DNA from: G051903925 sp051903925
GTDB taxonomy: Bacteria > Pseudomonadota > Alphaproteobacteria > Zavarziniales > Zavarziniaceae
Assembly: GCF_051903925.1 (NCBI RefSeq)
Contig: NZ_CP173678.1
Location: 1,116,001-1,180,000, forward strand
Reading direction: 5' to 3'
DNA: 64,000 bases
Part shown: positions 43,787 through 51,956 of the stretch, one piece after another
How positions within the stretch are numbered: position 1 is the stretch's first letter
Layout of the letters: each line of letters opens with the position of its first letter
Notes under the pieces: generated by a model
Told to the model about the DNA's origin: nothing
The model's input: only the letters and a program-made list of their open reading frames with translations
Database searches by the model: none
Program-made: the position numbers and the translations under genes

Positions 43787-44434
43787 TCAGCGCCGCCATG
43801 TCGCCTGGCCGACCATGCGCTGGACCAGGTCGGCGACCGTCTCGACCGCATGGGCGCGGGCTTCCGGACCGCGCGGGCGGTACCAGACCTGAAGGAAGTT
43901 GACGACGCCGGTCACCGAATGCGCCGTGACCTGGGGATCGGCGACATTGAACTCGCCGCTCGCCTGGCCGGCGGTGATCAGGGCCATCACGCGGGCGTCG
44001 ATCTCGGCCCGCATGCGCATGATCTCGCGCCGCGCCGCTTCGGACAGGTTGCCCGTCTCGCGCGAGTAGACGGTCAGGAAGTGCTCATGGTCCAGGATGA
44101 TGTCGGCCATCGCGCGCACGAACTGCAGCAGGCGGTCGGTGGCGCTGGCGGGCTCGGCTTCCGCCGACTTGATCGCCGACAGGGTCAGGTCGGCGCCGCG
44201 GCGGCAGATCGCCGTCAGCACCTCTCCCTTGTCCTTGAAGTGGTAGTAGATGAACGGCTTGGTGACGCCCAGCGCCTCGGCGATCGCGTCCATGGAGGTG
44301 CCATGGAAGCCATTGGCAGCGAACAGGGCGGTGGCCGCCTCCATGATCCGCTCGCGCTTCAGGTTGGTGATCTCGGCCTTCAGGTCCGCCTTGGACGGGA
44401 CGGCCTTGGGCGCGGCAGCAGCAGGGGGCGACAT
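43787..44434 (-). CDS. TetR/AcrR transcriptional regulator
   Basis: The 215-residue protein has a canonical TetR helix-turn-helix (AATALFAANGFHGTSMDAIA and ALGVTKPFIYYHFKDKGEVL) and a helical C-terminal domain of the kind found in regulators of acyl-CoA or aromatic metabolism. The HpaB-family and SRPBCC genes upstream on the same strand are possible targets. The ATG at 44434 begins the protein; an upstream start at 44482 is less likely. Confidence 0.88.
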   Translation of the reverse strand: MSPPAAAAPKAVPSKADLKAEITNLKRERIMEAATALFAANGFHGTSMDAIAEALGVTKPFIYYHFKDKGEVLTAICRRGADLTLSAIKSAEAEPASATDRLLQFVRAMADIILDHEHFLTVYSRETGNLSEAARREIMRMRAEIDARVMALITAGQASGEFNVADPQVTAHSVTGVVNFLQVWYRPRGPEARAHAVETVADLVQRMVGQATWRR

Positions 44435-44523
44435 TGGCCGCCATCCTACCAAAGGGTATGAAAACCGACAACCTGGTCCCACCCCGCAGGTGCCGCCGGT
44501 AAGGTCCGGGACGGCGGCGCCTG

Positions 44524-44552
44524 CCGCTCCCGCCGCAGATCGGCGGGAGCGG
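44524..44552 (-). terminator. Hairpin after the SRPBCC gene
   Basis: A 12-bp perfect stem (CCGCTCCCGCCG / CGGCGGGAGCGG) encloses the loop CAGAT. It lies 10 bases beyond the SRPBCC stop and before the TetR start. No T-run. Confidence 0.55.
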
Positions 44553-44561
44553 GTACGAGCG

Positions 44562-44978
44562 TCAGAGGCCCAGCTTGGCGCGCGTGCCCTGGATCGCCTG
44601 GCGGTAGAGCGGGGCGATCATCGCCTCGGCCTGGGCCTCGGAAATGCCGACGGGGTCGAACGTGCTGGACCAGTGGACCTTGGACCCGTCGCCGTCGGGC
44701 GTCACGACGACCGTCGCCAGGTAATTGGCGATGGGCAGGGGCGAATCCTTGTTGATGACGGCGTAGGAGAAGCTGCGCTTGGCATCGTCATGGGCCTCGA
44801 GCCGCTCCTGGATCGCGGCCCCTCCGGTCAGCGTGATGGTGCGCACCGCGCCCACGCCGGACCCTTCCAGCTTGAACGCCTCGACGCCGGGGCCGACCTC
44901 GATCCCGCCGAAATTGCTGATGACCGGCCAGACCTTGTCGGCGGGTGCGGCGATCTTCTCCTCGACTGCAACCTTCAT
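44562..44978 (-). CDS. SRPBCC (START-like) family protein
   Basis: The 138-residue protein has the Bet v1/SRPBCC layout: an N-terminal strand MKVAVEEKIAAPADKVW, a helix-rich centre and C-terminal VHWSSTFDPVGISEAQ and helix. These proteins bind hydrophobic ligands such as polyketides and lipids. It follows the HpaB-family gene on the same strand with a hairpin between them, and probably binds a related substrate. Confidence 0.85.
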   Translation of the reverse strand: MKVAVEEKIAAPADKVWPVISNFGGIEVGPGVEAFKLEGSGVGAVRTITLTGGAAIQERLEAHDDAKRSFSYAVINKDSPLPIANYLATVVVTPDGDGSKVHWSSTFDPVGISEAQAEAMIAPLYRQAIQGTRAKLGL

Positions 44979-45016
44979 GTGCGTCTCCTCCTCTGTTCTG
45001 TCTTTGGCATGCCGCG

Positions 45017-45044
45017 GCCCCTCTCCCCGCGCGGGGAGAGGGGC
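45017..45044. terminator. 28-bp perfect palindrome between the hydroxylase and SRPBCC genes
   Basis: GCCCCTCTCCCCGC and its exact complement GCGGGGAGAGGGGC meet with no loop. It lies 11 bases beyond the hydroxylase stop on the minus strand and could attenuate or terminate readthrough into the SRPBCC gene. Confidence 0.5.
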
Positions 45045-45054
45045 GGGTACGGGC

Positions 45055-46497
45055 TTATTCCGCGGCCTTGGCCGTGGCGTGACCCTCGTCCGGCAGGGCG
45101 CCCGCCGCCTTCAGCGCGGCGTGCTTGGCGTCCTTCATGTCATAGGTGCGGGACATGACGATGCGCTGCGCCTTCAGGCCGCCGCCGGCCTGCAGCGCCG
45201 TCACCAGGTGCCAGCCGCCATAGGCATCCGCCGTCGAGTCGCGGATCAGGGAGTAGATGCGCCGGCGCTGGTCGATGTCGACGCCCGGCTTGGCATGCAT
45301 GTACTTGCGCAGGTAGGCCCCCGATTCCGGGTTCCGGAAATCCGCATCCTCGGGCAGCGTCACGGTCAGACCGCCCGCGATGTCCTGCAGGTTGCGGACC
45401 ATCAGGTGGTAGTTGGACGCGTAATAGTACTTGGCGACGTTAATCCCCAGCGTGTTGGGGTGGACCATGCCGGTCGACGTCGTCTCGTAGTTCTGGATCG
45501 CGTATTCCAGGCCCATGCGGATCGTCTCGGCGTAGCAGATCAGCTCGGCGATCATGTCCTGGATGTGGGGATCGCGCTCCTTGCCCTGCTGCTCGGCGAC
45601 CAGCTGCGCCAGGCCCACCATCACCTTGGACTGCTCGGCTGCGGCGATCACGCCGCCCGTCCGCTCCCACAGGCCCAGCGAGCCGGCAAAGGCGCCCGAG
45701 AGCTGCGACTCGCCGCACAGGAACACGCGGTCCCAGGGCACGAAGACGTCGTCAAAGATCACGAAGCCCTCGGGCATCGAATGATGTGCGCTGGACGGAT
45801 AGTCGAACGGGTCCAGGTTGGGCGGCGCGAAGTTGCGGTTGACGATCTTCAGCCCCGGCGCATTCGTCGGCACGGCGAAGGCCAGCGCGTAGTCGGCCTC
45901 GTCCTGCCGCATCGACTTCGTCGGCATGATGACCAGTTCGTGGCACAGCGCCGCGGCCGAGATGTGCAGCTTGGCGCCGCGCACCACGATGCCGTCCTTG
46001 TTGCGGTCGACCACGCGGACATAGAGGTCGGGGTCGTCCTGCTCGTGCGCCTTGCGCGAGCGGTCGCCCTTGGCATCGGTGATGCACTCGGCCCCGCGCA
46101 GGTCGTTGTCGCGGGCATACTTGTACATGCGCTCGATGTTCTCGGCGAACTGGGGGTTCACCTCGGCCAGCTTGCCCTTGATCTGCAGCAGCGCCATGTA
46201 GACGCCGGTGACGCCGCCCACGATCGACATGTTGGCGGACATCTGCACGCGCTTGGTCAGGTCGTCGGCCGTGCGCGGCACCTGGAACACGCGGTGGGCC
46301 AGCGTCCCGTCCTCGGTCTCATAGGTGCGGATGTCGCGCATGCCGGGCGCGTCGTAGTCGTAGTCGCGGGCCGCGACCTCGATCGGCACGCGGAAGCGCG
46401 GATGGTTCATGACATCCGTGATCTTCTCGCCGCCCCAGAAGATGACCCGCCCGTCGTTCAGGGACTGGCGGTATTGTTCCTTGGTCTTCAAGCCCAT
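45055..46497 (-). CDS. 4-hydroxyphenylacetate 3-hydroxylase family (HpaB-like) enzyme
   Basis: The 480-residue protein is of the HpaB/PvcC/4-hydroxybutyryl-CoA dehydratase superfamily. It shows IVGGVTGVYMALLQIKG, ALCHELVIMPTKSM, EGFVIFDDVFVPWDRVF and GGLTVTLPEDADFRNPESG. I see no N-terminal Cys pair of the kind that binds the iron-sulfur cluster of the dehydratase, so a reduced-flavin-dependent hydroxylase is favoured. The substrate is unknown. A reductase partner is not adjacent. A direct repeat of AACTTGT lies upstream. Confidence 0.8.
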   Translation of the reverse strand: MGLKTKEQYRQSLNDGRVIFWGGEKITDVMNHPRFRVPIEVAARDYDYDAPGMRDIRTYETEDGTLAHRVFQVPRTADDLTKRVQMSANMSIVGGVTGVYMALLQIKGKLAEVNPQFAENIERMYKYARDNDLRGAECITDAKGDRSRKAHEQDDPDLYVRVVDRNKDGIVVRGAKLHISAAALCHELVIMPTKSMRQDEADYALAFAVPTNAPGLKIVNRNFAPPNLDPFDYPSSAHHSMPEGFVIFDDVFVPWDRVFLCGESQLSGAFAGSLGLWERTGGVIAAAEQSKVMVGLAQLVAEQQGKERDPHIQDMIAELICYAETIRMGLEYAIQNYETTSTGMVHPNTLGINVAKYYYASNYHLMVRNLQDIAGGLTVTLPEDADFRNPESGAYLRKYMHAKPGVDIDQRRRIYSLIRDSTADAYGGWHLVTALQAGGGLKAQRIVMSRTYDMKDAKHAALKAAGALPDEGHATAKAAE

Positions 46498-46564
46498 CTG
46501 CGACCCTCCCGTGGTCTGTCCGGCGGCGCGGTCCCGCGGCTTCCCGGCGGGCGGAGCGTTCCGA

Positions 46565-46588
46565 AACTTGTAACCCGTTATAACTTGT
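46565..46588. promoter_or_regulatory. Repeated AACTTGT motif before the HpaB-like gene
   Basis: AACTTGT occurs twice (46565-46571 and 46582-46588), 17 bases apart, around TAACCCGTTA, which is itself an inverted repeat. It lies about 70-90 bases before the hydroxylase start. It may be an operator for a TetR-type regulator, such as the one encoded at 43787. Binding is inferred. Confidence 0.35.
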
Positions 46589-46680
46589 GCGGGGACGCGA
46601 GGCGAGGGGCTTTGAGCGTCGCCCGCCGGGATGTTAGGACGCGTTCGACCGCGGCGCCATCCCGGAACGGTGCGGGGGGG

Positions 46681-47433
46681 TCAGCCCGCGGGAAAGCGCA
46701 CCGCCGGATTGCCGGGGAAGTTGACCGGGCCGATGTGCGTCAGCTTGCCCTGCGTATCCAGCCAGACCTCCCCCCCGATGGCGCGCCAGCGCCGGCAGAA
46801 GGCGAAATCCTCGGACAGATAGATCCCCGTCTCCGGCTCGATCAGGCAATCGAACAGGGCATAATGGTCCTGGCCCGTCCGCTTGGGGATCGGATGGGCC
46901 TGGATCTCGGCATAGCGTGTCTCGGGATAGGCCGCGATCATCCGCTCGATCGCCGCCCGCGCGATCAGGACGAAGCCCGTCCCGACATAGGTCGCTGTGA
47001 TGAATGGCCCCTCGCGCCGTGCCTCGGCGCCCTCGGCCGGCTTGCCGACATAGAGATAGGGCGCGGTTTCCAGCGGCTCGCCGCCACTCACGCGCTTCAT
47101 CGCGTGCACGCTCCAGTCGATCACCTTCAGCGGGTACATGCCGCCGATCACGTCCTTGCCCGCCGCCAGCAGGCGCCCGACATGATCGTGTTCGAAGGCG
47201 ATGTCGGCGTCGATGAACATCAGGTGGGTCGCCTGGGGCACGTCCAGGAACTGCGCGACCAGCGTGTTGCGCGCGCGCGTGATCAGGGCGTCATTGCCCA
47301 GCATCGCCAGCGACACGTCGAAGCCCGACAGAGGGGCCGCCTGCATCAGCGCGATCACGCACTGCATGTAGCTCTGGGTGACCAGCCCGCCAAAGCAGGG
47401 CGTCGCGATCATTACGTGCGGGCGCAACGTCAT
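46681..47433 (-). CDS. Glycosyltransferase-like protein
   Basis: The 250-residue protein has a GT-A-type fold pattern: HVMIATPCFGGLV, ATHLMFIDADIAFEHD with a DxD-like motif, and late VGTGFVLIARAAIERM and SEDFAFCRRWRAIGGEVWLD. It resembles family-2-like transferases that add sugars to polymers, but the donor and acceptor are unknown. The ATG at 47433 was preferred to a TTG at 47445. It stands alone. Confidence 0.7.
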   Translation of the reverse strand: MTLRPHVMIATPCFGGLVTQSYMQCVIALMQAAPLSGFDVSLAMLGNDALITRARNTLVAQFLDVPQATHLMFIDADIAFEHDHVGRLLAAGKDVIGGMYPLKVIDWSVHAMKRVSGGEPLETAPYLYVGKPAEGAEARREGPFITATYVGTGFVLIARAAIERMIAAYPETRYAEIQAHPIPKRTGQDHYALFDCLIEPETGIYLSEDFAFCRRWRAIGGEVWLDTQGKLTHIGPVNFPGNPAVRFPAG

Positions 47434-47502
47434 CTCCGGCGGCAATCCTGCGCCTGATTATGCCGGATTCGCGCGTCCCTGCATCAGCGCCAACCTGCTC
47501 CC

Positions 47503-47538
47503 TCCCCCATCCCTGTGGGAGGGGGGAGGGCTTTGGTG
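47503..47538. terminator. GC/AG-rich hairpin after the SDR gene
   Basis: CCCTCCCCC and GGGAGGGGGGAGGG can pair across ATCCCTGT about 25-50 bases beyond the SDR stop. This GA/CT-rich hairpin type is common in intergenic regions of alphaproteobacteria and may end transcription of the SDR gene. Confidence 0.4.
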
Positions 47539-47557
47539 CTGAGGCGGGTGTGCGCCC

Positions 47558-48439
47558 TCAGAGAATGCCGGCGAAGGCTTCGGAGCCGTTGAAGAACTCC
47601 TTGGAGTCCTTCATGTCCGCGATCTTCTCCCAGTTGGAGGCGACATCGTCGGCGGTCACGGCATCGCCCAGCTTCAGCCCCGTGCTCTTGTAGATCCGCG
47701 CGCGGGCGAAATGGCCGGCGCCGGCCTCGATGATCTCGCCCGTCGGCGCATCCTCGCTGCAGAGGAAGACGACGGCCGGGGTGACCAGCTCGGGCTTCAG
47801 CTTCTCCAGCACCGCCGGGGGCATGATGTCCTCGGTCATGCGGGTGGCGGCCACCGGCACGATCGTGTTGATGCGGATGTTGTACTTCTGCCCCTCGATC
47901 TTGAGGTTGTTGGCAAGGCCCACCAGGCCCAGCTTGGCAGCGCCGTAATTGGCCTGGCCGAAATTGCCGTACAGGCCTGTGGTCGAGGCGGTGACGATGA
48001 TGCGGCCATAGGTCTGCGCCACCAGGTGCGGCCATGCCGCCTTGGTGACGTAGAACGCACCCAGCAGGTGCACGTTCGTCACCGCCTGGATGTCGTCGAT
48101 CGTCATCTTGCTGAACGACTTGTCGCGCAGGATGCCGGCATTGTTGACGACGATGTCGATCCGGCCGAACGCGTCCAGCGCCGTCTTGACGATGGCTTCG
48201 GCCGCAGCGGGGTCGGAGACGGAATGACCGTCGGCCACTGCCTCGCCGCCGAACGCCTTGATTTCCTCGACCACCTTCTGGGCGGCGGAGAGCGAGCCGC
48301 CGGCGCCGGTGCGGTCGCCGCCCAGGTCATTGACCACGACCTTGGCCCCGCGACGGGCGAGTTCCAGGGCGTGCGCCCGGCCCAGGCCGCCGCCGGCCCC
48401 GGTCACGATGGCGACGCGACCGTCAAAGCGAATGCTCAT
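47558..48439 (-). CDS. SDR-family 3-hydroxyacyl-CoA dehydrogenase (MFE-2-like)
   Basis: The 293-residue SDR has TGAGGGLGRAHAL, a VNDLGG motif, NNAGIL and the catalytic YGAAK (GQANYGAAKLG). The extended N-terminal region DLGGDRTGAGGSLSAAQKVV is typical of the (3R)-hydroxyacyl-CoA dehydrogenase part of peroxisomal MFE-2/HSD17B4. A C-terminal tail with ADMKDSKEFF follows. It acts on 3-hydroxyacyl or steroid substrates. Confidence 0.85.
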   Translation of the reverse strand: MSIRFDGRVAIVTGAGGGLGRAHALELARRGAKVVVNDLGGDRTGAGGSLSAAQKVVEEIKAFGGEAVADGHSVSDPAAAEAIVKTALDAFGRIDIVVNNAGILRDKSFSKMTIDDIQAVTNVHLLGAFYVTKAAWPHLVAQTYGRIIVTASTTGLYGNFGQANYGAAKLGLVGLANNLKIEGQKYNIRINTIVPVAATRMTEDIMPPAVLEKLKPELVTPAVVFLCSEDAPTGEIIEAGAGHFARARIYKSTGLKLGDAVTADDVASNWEKIADMKDSKEFFNGSEAFAGIL

Positions 48440-48506
48440 GATCCCTGAACTCCCCGGTGTTCCATCCTGAATTGGCGCGCAGTTCTGGCAAGCGCGCCCC
48501 CGCTGG

Positions 48507-49553
48507 TCAAGGGTCTGGGCGATCCGCGGGCGGTGCCGCCAGCCCCGACGGGAACGGATCGTGGCGCGGCCCGGGCACGCGCGGCGCCGCCAGCCTGCCG
48601 CGGACATGGTCCAGCGCCGTGGCCAGGCGGCGGCCATGCGGGCCGGCCAGGACCAGCGGGGCCGTCCCGCCCGCCGCGAGCACGCCATGGAGCTCGGCGA
48701 ACTGCGCCTGGCGGAGTGTTGCGGAATCGCGGATGGGATCGGCTTCCGCCGGGAAGTCGGGGGCGCACAGCAGGTGGACCTGGTGGCGGGACAGGCTGGC
48801 CACCGCAGCGGCGTCCAGAGCCGCCGACGCGGCGCCGAAATAGCGCCGCTGCCACATCGCCGTCTCGACCAGGGTCGTGTCCAGGACCAGGACCTCTGGC
48901 GCATCCGCAGCTGCCGCCGCCTCGGCCGCGTCGTGGCCGGCCGCAATCGCCACGAAGTCGTCCGCGTGCTGCCGCCAGTGCCCGCCTTCGATATAGGTGC
49001 GGGCGAATTCCGGCACCCAGGGACAGGCCAGGGCGTCCGCAAGGGCCCGCGCCAGGGTCGTCTTGCCGGCGCATTCGCCGCCATGGATCGCGACGCGCAG
49101 GGTGTAGCGCGCCAGCACGGCCGGCGGCACGAACGCCCGATGGCCGAACGGATCGGCCCGGATGGCGCTGGCCGACACCGGCACCTGGCCCCGGCCCGGG
49201 TCGAACGCCAGGTGCCGGGCGCCCAGCCGCCGGGCCAGTTCCGCGCCGTAGGGCTCGCTCGACACGACAAGGTCGGGCGGAACTCCCAGCGCTGACAGGA
49301 TGCAGTCGACATGGGCGCGCCAGGCCGCCTCGCTGGCCCAGTCCGTCGCGCACGGATCGGGCCGCCCGTGGACCGCCGCAAAGGGGGCCAGCGCCCGCAG
49401 CCAGGCGACGCGATCCGCCAGGGCCAGGCCATGGCTCCGCTCGCCGAAGACCACGGCGGCGACGCTGTCGGCATGGGCGCGGGCAAAGGCCAGCAGGGCG
49501 CCGTGCCCGGCATGGGGCGGCGCGAACTTGCCGATGACGAGCGCCAGCGTCAT
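48507..49553 (-). CDS. nadR: NadR-like NMN adenylyltransferase / nicotinamide riboside kinase
   Basis: The 348-residue protein has an N-terminal nucleotidyltransferase domain with the (H/T)xGH motif in KFAPPHAGHG (residues 9-18) and a C-terminal P-loop kinase domain with GGECAGKTTLA. This is the two-domain layout of NadR, which makes NAD from nicotinamide riboside. There is no N-terminal repressor domain. pnuC, the riboside transporter, follows upstream on the same strand, which completes a salvage pathway. Confidence 0.9.
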   Translation of the reverse strand: MTLALVIGKFAPPHAGHGALLAFARAHADSVAAVVFGERSHGLALADRVAWLRALAPFAAVHGRPDPCATDWASEAAWRAHVDCILSALGVPPDLVVSSEPYGAELARRLGARHLAFDPGRGQVPVSASAIRADPFGHRAFVPPAVLARYTLRVAIHGGECAGKTTLARALADALACPWVPEFARTYIEGGHWRQHADDFVAIAAGHDAAEAAAAADAPEVLVLDTTLVETAMWQRRYFGAASAALDAAAVASLSRHQVHLLCAPDFPAEADPIRDSATLRQAQFAELHGVLAAGGTAPLVLAGPHGRRLATALDHVRGRLAAPRVPGPRHDPFPSGLAAPPADRPDP

Positions 49554-49572
49554 GGCGGGACCGGCGGCCGGG

Positions 49573-50316
49573 TCAGCCGCCGCGGGCCTCGCGCGCCCAT
49601 TCGACCAGCGCGGTCAGCGCATTGGCCAGGAACAGGACATAGAGCGCCGTGATCATCCAGCTGCCCGTGGCGGCATTGAGGCCGATCATGGAGACATTGA
49701 CCGGCAGCGCCCACAGCACCCACGCCTCCACCTTCTTCCAGGCGAGCAGCAACTGGGCGACGACACTGGCCGCCACGATGCTGGCATCCCAGACCGGATA
49801 AGTCGGATTGCCCTCGTGAGCGGTCAGGGCCACCCAGGCGAGCCAGGTGCCGCCGCCGATCGCCAGGACGATCGCCACGCGCAGCACCGGGCTGGCCCAG
49901 GTCACCGGCAGGTCGCGGTCGCTGCCCCCCGCCTGCTCCCCCAGGGCCCAGCGATGCCAGCCCCAGAACTGGCTGGGCAGGAAGAACAGCAGGTTGAGGG
50001 CGACCTGGCCCATCAGGCCGATGTCCAGGAAGAAAAGCCCGAAGAGAAGGGAGTTGAGCGCGCCCAGCGGCCAGTTCACGACGTTCTCGCGCCGTACCAG
50101 GTAGACGGTGGCAAGCCCGGTCGCGGTCGCCGCGATCTCCAGCGCACCCGGCATCGTGCCGGTGACTGCGACGGCCAGGCCGACATACAGCCCGGTCAGG
50201 ACGGCGGCGACGGCCTGGACCACCGCAAGTTCCCGCCAATCCGACCCGCGGCCAAGAGCCCGGGCGCCATAGCCCGCCGGCAGCCAGCCGCGGCCTGCCG
50301 ATCCCTGAGCGGTCAT
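49573..50316 (-). CDS. pnuC: Nicotinamide riboside transporter PnuC
   Basis: The 247-residue membrane protein has about seven helices. Signature residues include VVNWPLGALNSLLFG, FWGWHRW with the WxxW-type motif and YPVWDASIVAASVVAQLLLA. PnuC moves nicotinamide riboside by facilitated diffusion, driven by its phosphorylation by NadR. nadR lies directly downstream, so the pair is functional together. Confidence 0.92.
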   Translation of the reverse strand: MTAQGSAGRGWLPAGYGARALGRGSDWRELAVVQAVAAVLTGLYVGLAVAVTGTMPGALEIAATATGLATVYLVRRENVVNWPLGALNSLLFGLFFLDIGLMGQVALNLLFFLPSQFWGWHRWALGEQAGGSDRDLPVTWASPVLRVAIVLAIGGGTWLAWVALTAHEGNPTYPVWDASIVAASVVAQLLLAWKKVEAWVLWALPVNVSMIGLNAATGSWMITALYVLFLANALTALVEWAREARGG

Positions 50317-50349
50317 GACGGCCAGGGCTGCTGCGTCAGCGACGCCGGC

Positions 50350-51714
50350 CTAGCTGATGCCGGCGGCCTGGCCCATGCGCTGCATCGCGGCGCGGAACAC
50401 GGCGGGGTCATAGCCCGCTTCCGTCGCGACCGCCTTGTAGCAGCTGTCGAGTGCGGCGCTGGCGGCGCTGAACTCGCCCGAGGGCATGGAGCCGCGCAGG
50501 GCCGACAGGATGCCGCCCATGGCCATGGTTGCCTGCTCCGCCGCGGCGAAGTCGACCAGGTTGCCCGACTCGGCTTCGGCGACGAACGCACCCAGCAGGC
50601 GGCGCAGGTTGCCTTCGCCCCCGCGGCCCAGGCCGCCGGCCTGCGCCACGGTGCTGCGCAGGGCGCGGGCGGCGGCCGCCGTCGCCTGCACGCTTTCGGT
50701 CGAGGCCTGGTACATGGCCGAGCTCTGCCGCTCCAGCCGGTCGGCCAGGGCGGGGTCATAGGCCTTGGCCAGGATGCGCAGCATCTGCAGGTTCGCGTCA
50801 TGGATGCGCGGATAGCCCGGCCGCATCGAGCGCAGCGGATCGTCGACCCAGGCTACCTTGTCCATGGTGGTGTGGCAGGACTGGCACTCGAACAAGGCGA
50901 GTTCCGGCTTGCCCCCTGGCGCGAAGCTGGCGGCGTTGGCGACGCGGTCGAGCACCGCGGTCGCCGCGACCGCCTGGCCCACGGCCCACAGGCCCACGCC
51001 GCCGGCGCCGCCACGCCAGTGCTTGGGATAGATCGCCATCCAGGTGTCGAGTTCGTAGGGCAGGCGGGGATGGCCGGCGCCATAGATCCGGTGCGTGATC
51101 GGCTTGGACGCGTCGCCCGTGTGGCAGCCGACGCAGGTCCGGCCCAGCGGCCCCGGCGCACCCAGGGGAACGATGCCGCCGCCCGTGGTGATGTGGTCGG
51201 CAAAGGCCGCCTGGGCGACCGAGCCGTGGCAGGACGCGCAGCTGGCGGCCGAGGTCGCATGGCACTGTGCGCATTCGCGGGCATTGGGGCTGATGCCCAG
51301 GTTGGCGGCGATCTCACGCGCCTGCGCTGTCGCCAGGGTGGCGCCCAGGCGGCGGTGGGGGTCGCGGCCGCGGAACTGCGATGCCTCGCCCCCATGGCAG
51401 GAGCCGCAATCGCCAAGCAGGTTGAGTCGCGCCAGGTTCGGATCGGCGGGCGGCGTGCTGGGTGCCGCCGACGGAGCCTGGCCCGTCGGCGCCGTGGGCA
51501 CGGCGGGTTCCGCCCCCGGGGTCGAGGGCGCCGGGCGCTGCCGGTCGGGACGCTGCAGGATCTGCGCCTCCGCCGACGGGACGTGGGCCACCTGCGCGCC
51601 AAGCACAGCCGCCAGGGCCAATGCCGCCAGAAGGGGCAGCCTTCCCCAGCCCCGGCGGCGCCGGGCTGCGACCGTCATCGCCCCCCGCTCCGCGTGCGCA
51701 GCATCGCTCCCCAT
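50350..51714 (-). CDS. Pentaheme c-type cytochrome
   Basis: The 454-residue protein has an N-terminal basic stretch and hydrophobic helix (RLPLLAALALAAVLGA, about residues 26-48) ending SAEA, then a Pro-rich linker. Five CxxCH sites follow at about Cys 103, 148, 159, 194 and 277 (CGSCH, CAQCH, CASCH, CVGCH, CQSCH). The last 170 residues are helical without heme motifs. It is periplasmic, either free or anchored. It diverges from the electron-conduit operon, with 242 bases of control region between. Confidence 0.88.
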   Translation of the reverse strand: MGSDAAHAERGAMTVAARRRRGWGRLPLLAALALAAVLGAQVAHVPSAEAQILQRPDRQRPAPSTPGAEPAVPTAPTGQAPSAAPSTPPADPNLARLNLLGDCGSCHGGEASQFRGRDPHRRLGATLATAQAREIAANLGISPNARECAQCHATSAASCASCHGSVAQAAFADHITTGGGIVPLGAPGPLGRTCVGCHTGDASKPITHRIYGAGHPRLPYELDTWMAIYPKHWRGGAGGVGLWAVGQAVAATAVLDRVANAASFAPGGKPELALFECQSCHTTMDKVAWVDDPLRSMRPGYPRIHDANLQMLRILAKAYDPALADRLERQSSAMYQASTESVQATAAAARALRSTVAQAGGLGRGGEGNLRRLLGAFVAEAESGNLVDFAAAEQATMAMGGILSALRGSMPSGEFSAASAALDSCYKAVATEAGYDPAVFRAAMQRMGQAAGIS

Positions 51715-51802
51715 GCCCGACCCCCCGCTTCAAACCGACTGTAGTATGTGCGCAAGTGTCGGCGGATAAAAGATGTGCTCCCGTCACACAATACGGAATT
51801 CC

Positions 51803-51813
51803 CACACGGTGTG
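51803..51813. promoter_or_regulatory. CACACGGTGTG inverted repeat in the divergent control region
   Basis: The 5-bp arms CACAC and GTGTG surround a central G, just upstream of a -35-like hexamer. TGTG/CACA arms resemble CRP-type half-sites, but the arms sit closer together than in CRP sites. Possible operator for the cytochrome operon. Confidence 0.3.
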
Positions 51814-51815
51814 CG

Positions 51816-51845
51816 TTGACATTGTCATTTGCCGTCTCATAGCCT
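51816..51845 (+). promoter_or_regulatory. Candidate promoter of the conduit operon
   Basis: TTGACA (51816-51821) is a perfect sigma-70 -35 box. An 18-base spacer leads to TAGCCT as a weak -10. The -35 is part of TGACATTGTCA, a perfect inverted repeat around one base, which could let a repressor compete with polymerase. It lies 110 bases before the first start codon. Confidence 0.4.
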
Positions 51846-51956
51846 CGAAACCATAAGCGGGGGGCCTGGGCAGACTGCCTGGGATGGGTGTGCCTGGGGG
51901 TCAAGCACGTCCTTCGCCCGCGTTGCGGTGGCGTATCACCCGTTCGGGGAGATGTC

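Noticed and set aside
45055..46497. Naming the hydroxylase-like protein 4-hydroxybutyryl-CoA dehydratase (AbfD).
   Set aside because: The N-terminal region lacks the Cys pair expected to bind the [4Fe-4S] cluster, so the general HpaB-family call is safer.
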